Shown piece by piece: positions 63,917-64,000 of a stretch of DNA of 64,000 nucleotides. The notes beneath the pieces were generated by a model. It was not told where the DNA came from, did no database searches, and saw nothing but the letters and a program-made list of their open reading frames with translations. Origin of the DNA: Andreprevotia sp. IGB-42 (GTDB taxonomy: Bacteria > Pseudomonadota > Gammaproteobacteria > Burkholderiales > Chitinibacteraceae); contig NZ_WXTX01000001.1 in assembly GCF_009848685.1 (NCBI RefSeq), positions 434,001 through 498,000 on the forward strand. Direction: 5' to 3'. How positions within the stretch are numbered: position 1 is the first letter of the stretch; each line of letters opens with the position of its first letter. The position numbers and the translations under genes are program-made.

Positions 63917-64000
63917 CTACTCGATTTTGTATAACTGGGTTGCCACTTCCAGCACCGCATCAAACACCACCGGTTCCGGCACCGGATCTACCTTGAGCAG
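63917..64000 (-). CDS. 3' end of a T6SS gene, probably tssE
   Basis: The last 27 codons of a minus-strand gene enter from the right edge and read LLKVDPVPEPVVFDAVLEVA then TQLYKIE. Position directly before the Stv-like gene and tssF, and the EPVVFDAVLEV beta pattern, fit the C-terminus of the gp25-like protein TssE. The fragment is too short to be sure. Confidence 0.45.
   Translation of the reverse strand: MLKVDPVPEPVVFDAVLEVATQLYKIE

Overview
The window is high-GC bacterial DNA with dense, tightly packed operons. Gene content points to a beta-proteobacterium, and I would guess the Chromobacteriaceae/Neisseriales side of that class. This is inferred from the TauABCD, SfnR, imuA-imuB-dnaE2, Wsp-like and type VI secretion genes together, not from a marker gene. 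No rRNA, tRNA, insertion sequence, CRISPR array or prophage was recognised.

Region 1 (1-17.1 kb) is an organosulfur-scavenging island. On the plus strand, sfnG (left-truncated by the window) is followed by an acyl-CoA-synthetase-like pseudoenzyme and a complete branched-chain-amino-acid-type ABC importer. On the minus strand lies ssuD - sfnC/msuC-like - ribB. Divergent from it is sfnC-like - sfnR, whose product is a sigma-54 activator. The 358-bp gap between the two operons carries two facing, correctly spaced -24/-12 promoters with palindromes between them. A convergent tauABCD operon follows. Together SfnG, the two SfnC/MsuC-like oxygenases and SsuD could take dimethyl sulfone through methanesulfinate and methanesulfonate to sulfite. 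RibB would feed FMN synthesis, and TauD would release sulfite from taurine. The FMN reductase these enzymes need is not in the window.

Region 2 (17.3-29.5 kb) is a Wsp-like chemosensory operon on the minus strand: cheW, cheR-TPR, cheW, a CHASE3 receptor, cheA-REC, cheB and a REC-GAF-histidine kinase. The last gene stands where wspR would be expected. Divergent from the operon is a REC-PAS-GGDEF-EAL protein whose GGDEF site is degenerate and whose EAL site looks intact.

Region 3 (29.6-36.5 kb) has a GNAT acetyltransferase and an ECF sigma factor / membrane protein / VIT-VWA protein trio. It also has a small membrane protein and an FCP1-like HAD phosphatase, both of lower GC; a perfect hairpin abuts the ribosome-binding site of the former.

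Region 4 (36.5-44.5 kb) contains the imuA-imuB-dnaE2 mutagenesis operon with a palindromic operator inside its promoter. Divergent from it is a compact plus-strand run: a membrane-anchored DUF442-like protein, a 60-residue membrane protein, a polynucleotide-kinase-like P-loop protein and a Thg1-like 3'-5' polymerase. The last two look like an RNA-repair pair. A small SnoaL-like protein follows on the other strand.

Region 5 (44.5-64 kb) is a type VI secretion cluster, all on the minus strand: (probable tssE) - Stv-like protein - tssF - tssG - TPR protein - tssH - vgrG - three accessory genes including PAAR - another accessory gene - tssA - tssJ - tssK - tssL - tssM - terminator. TssM ends in a SPOR-like domain while TssL is short. 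tssB, tssC and hcp are not in the window.
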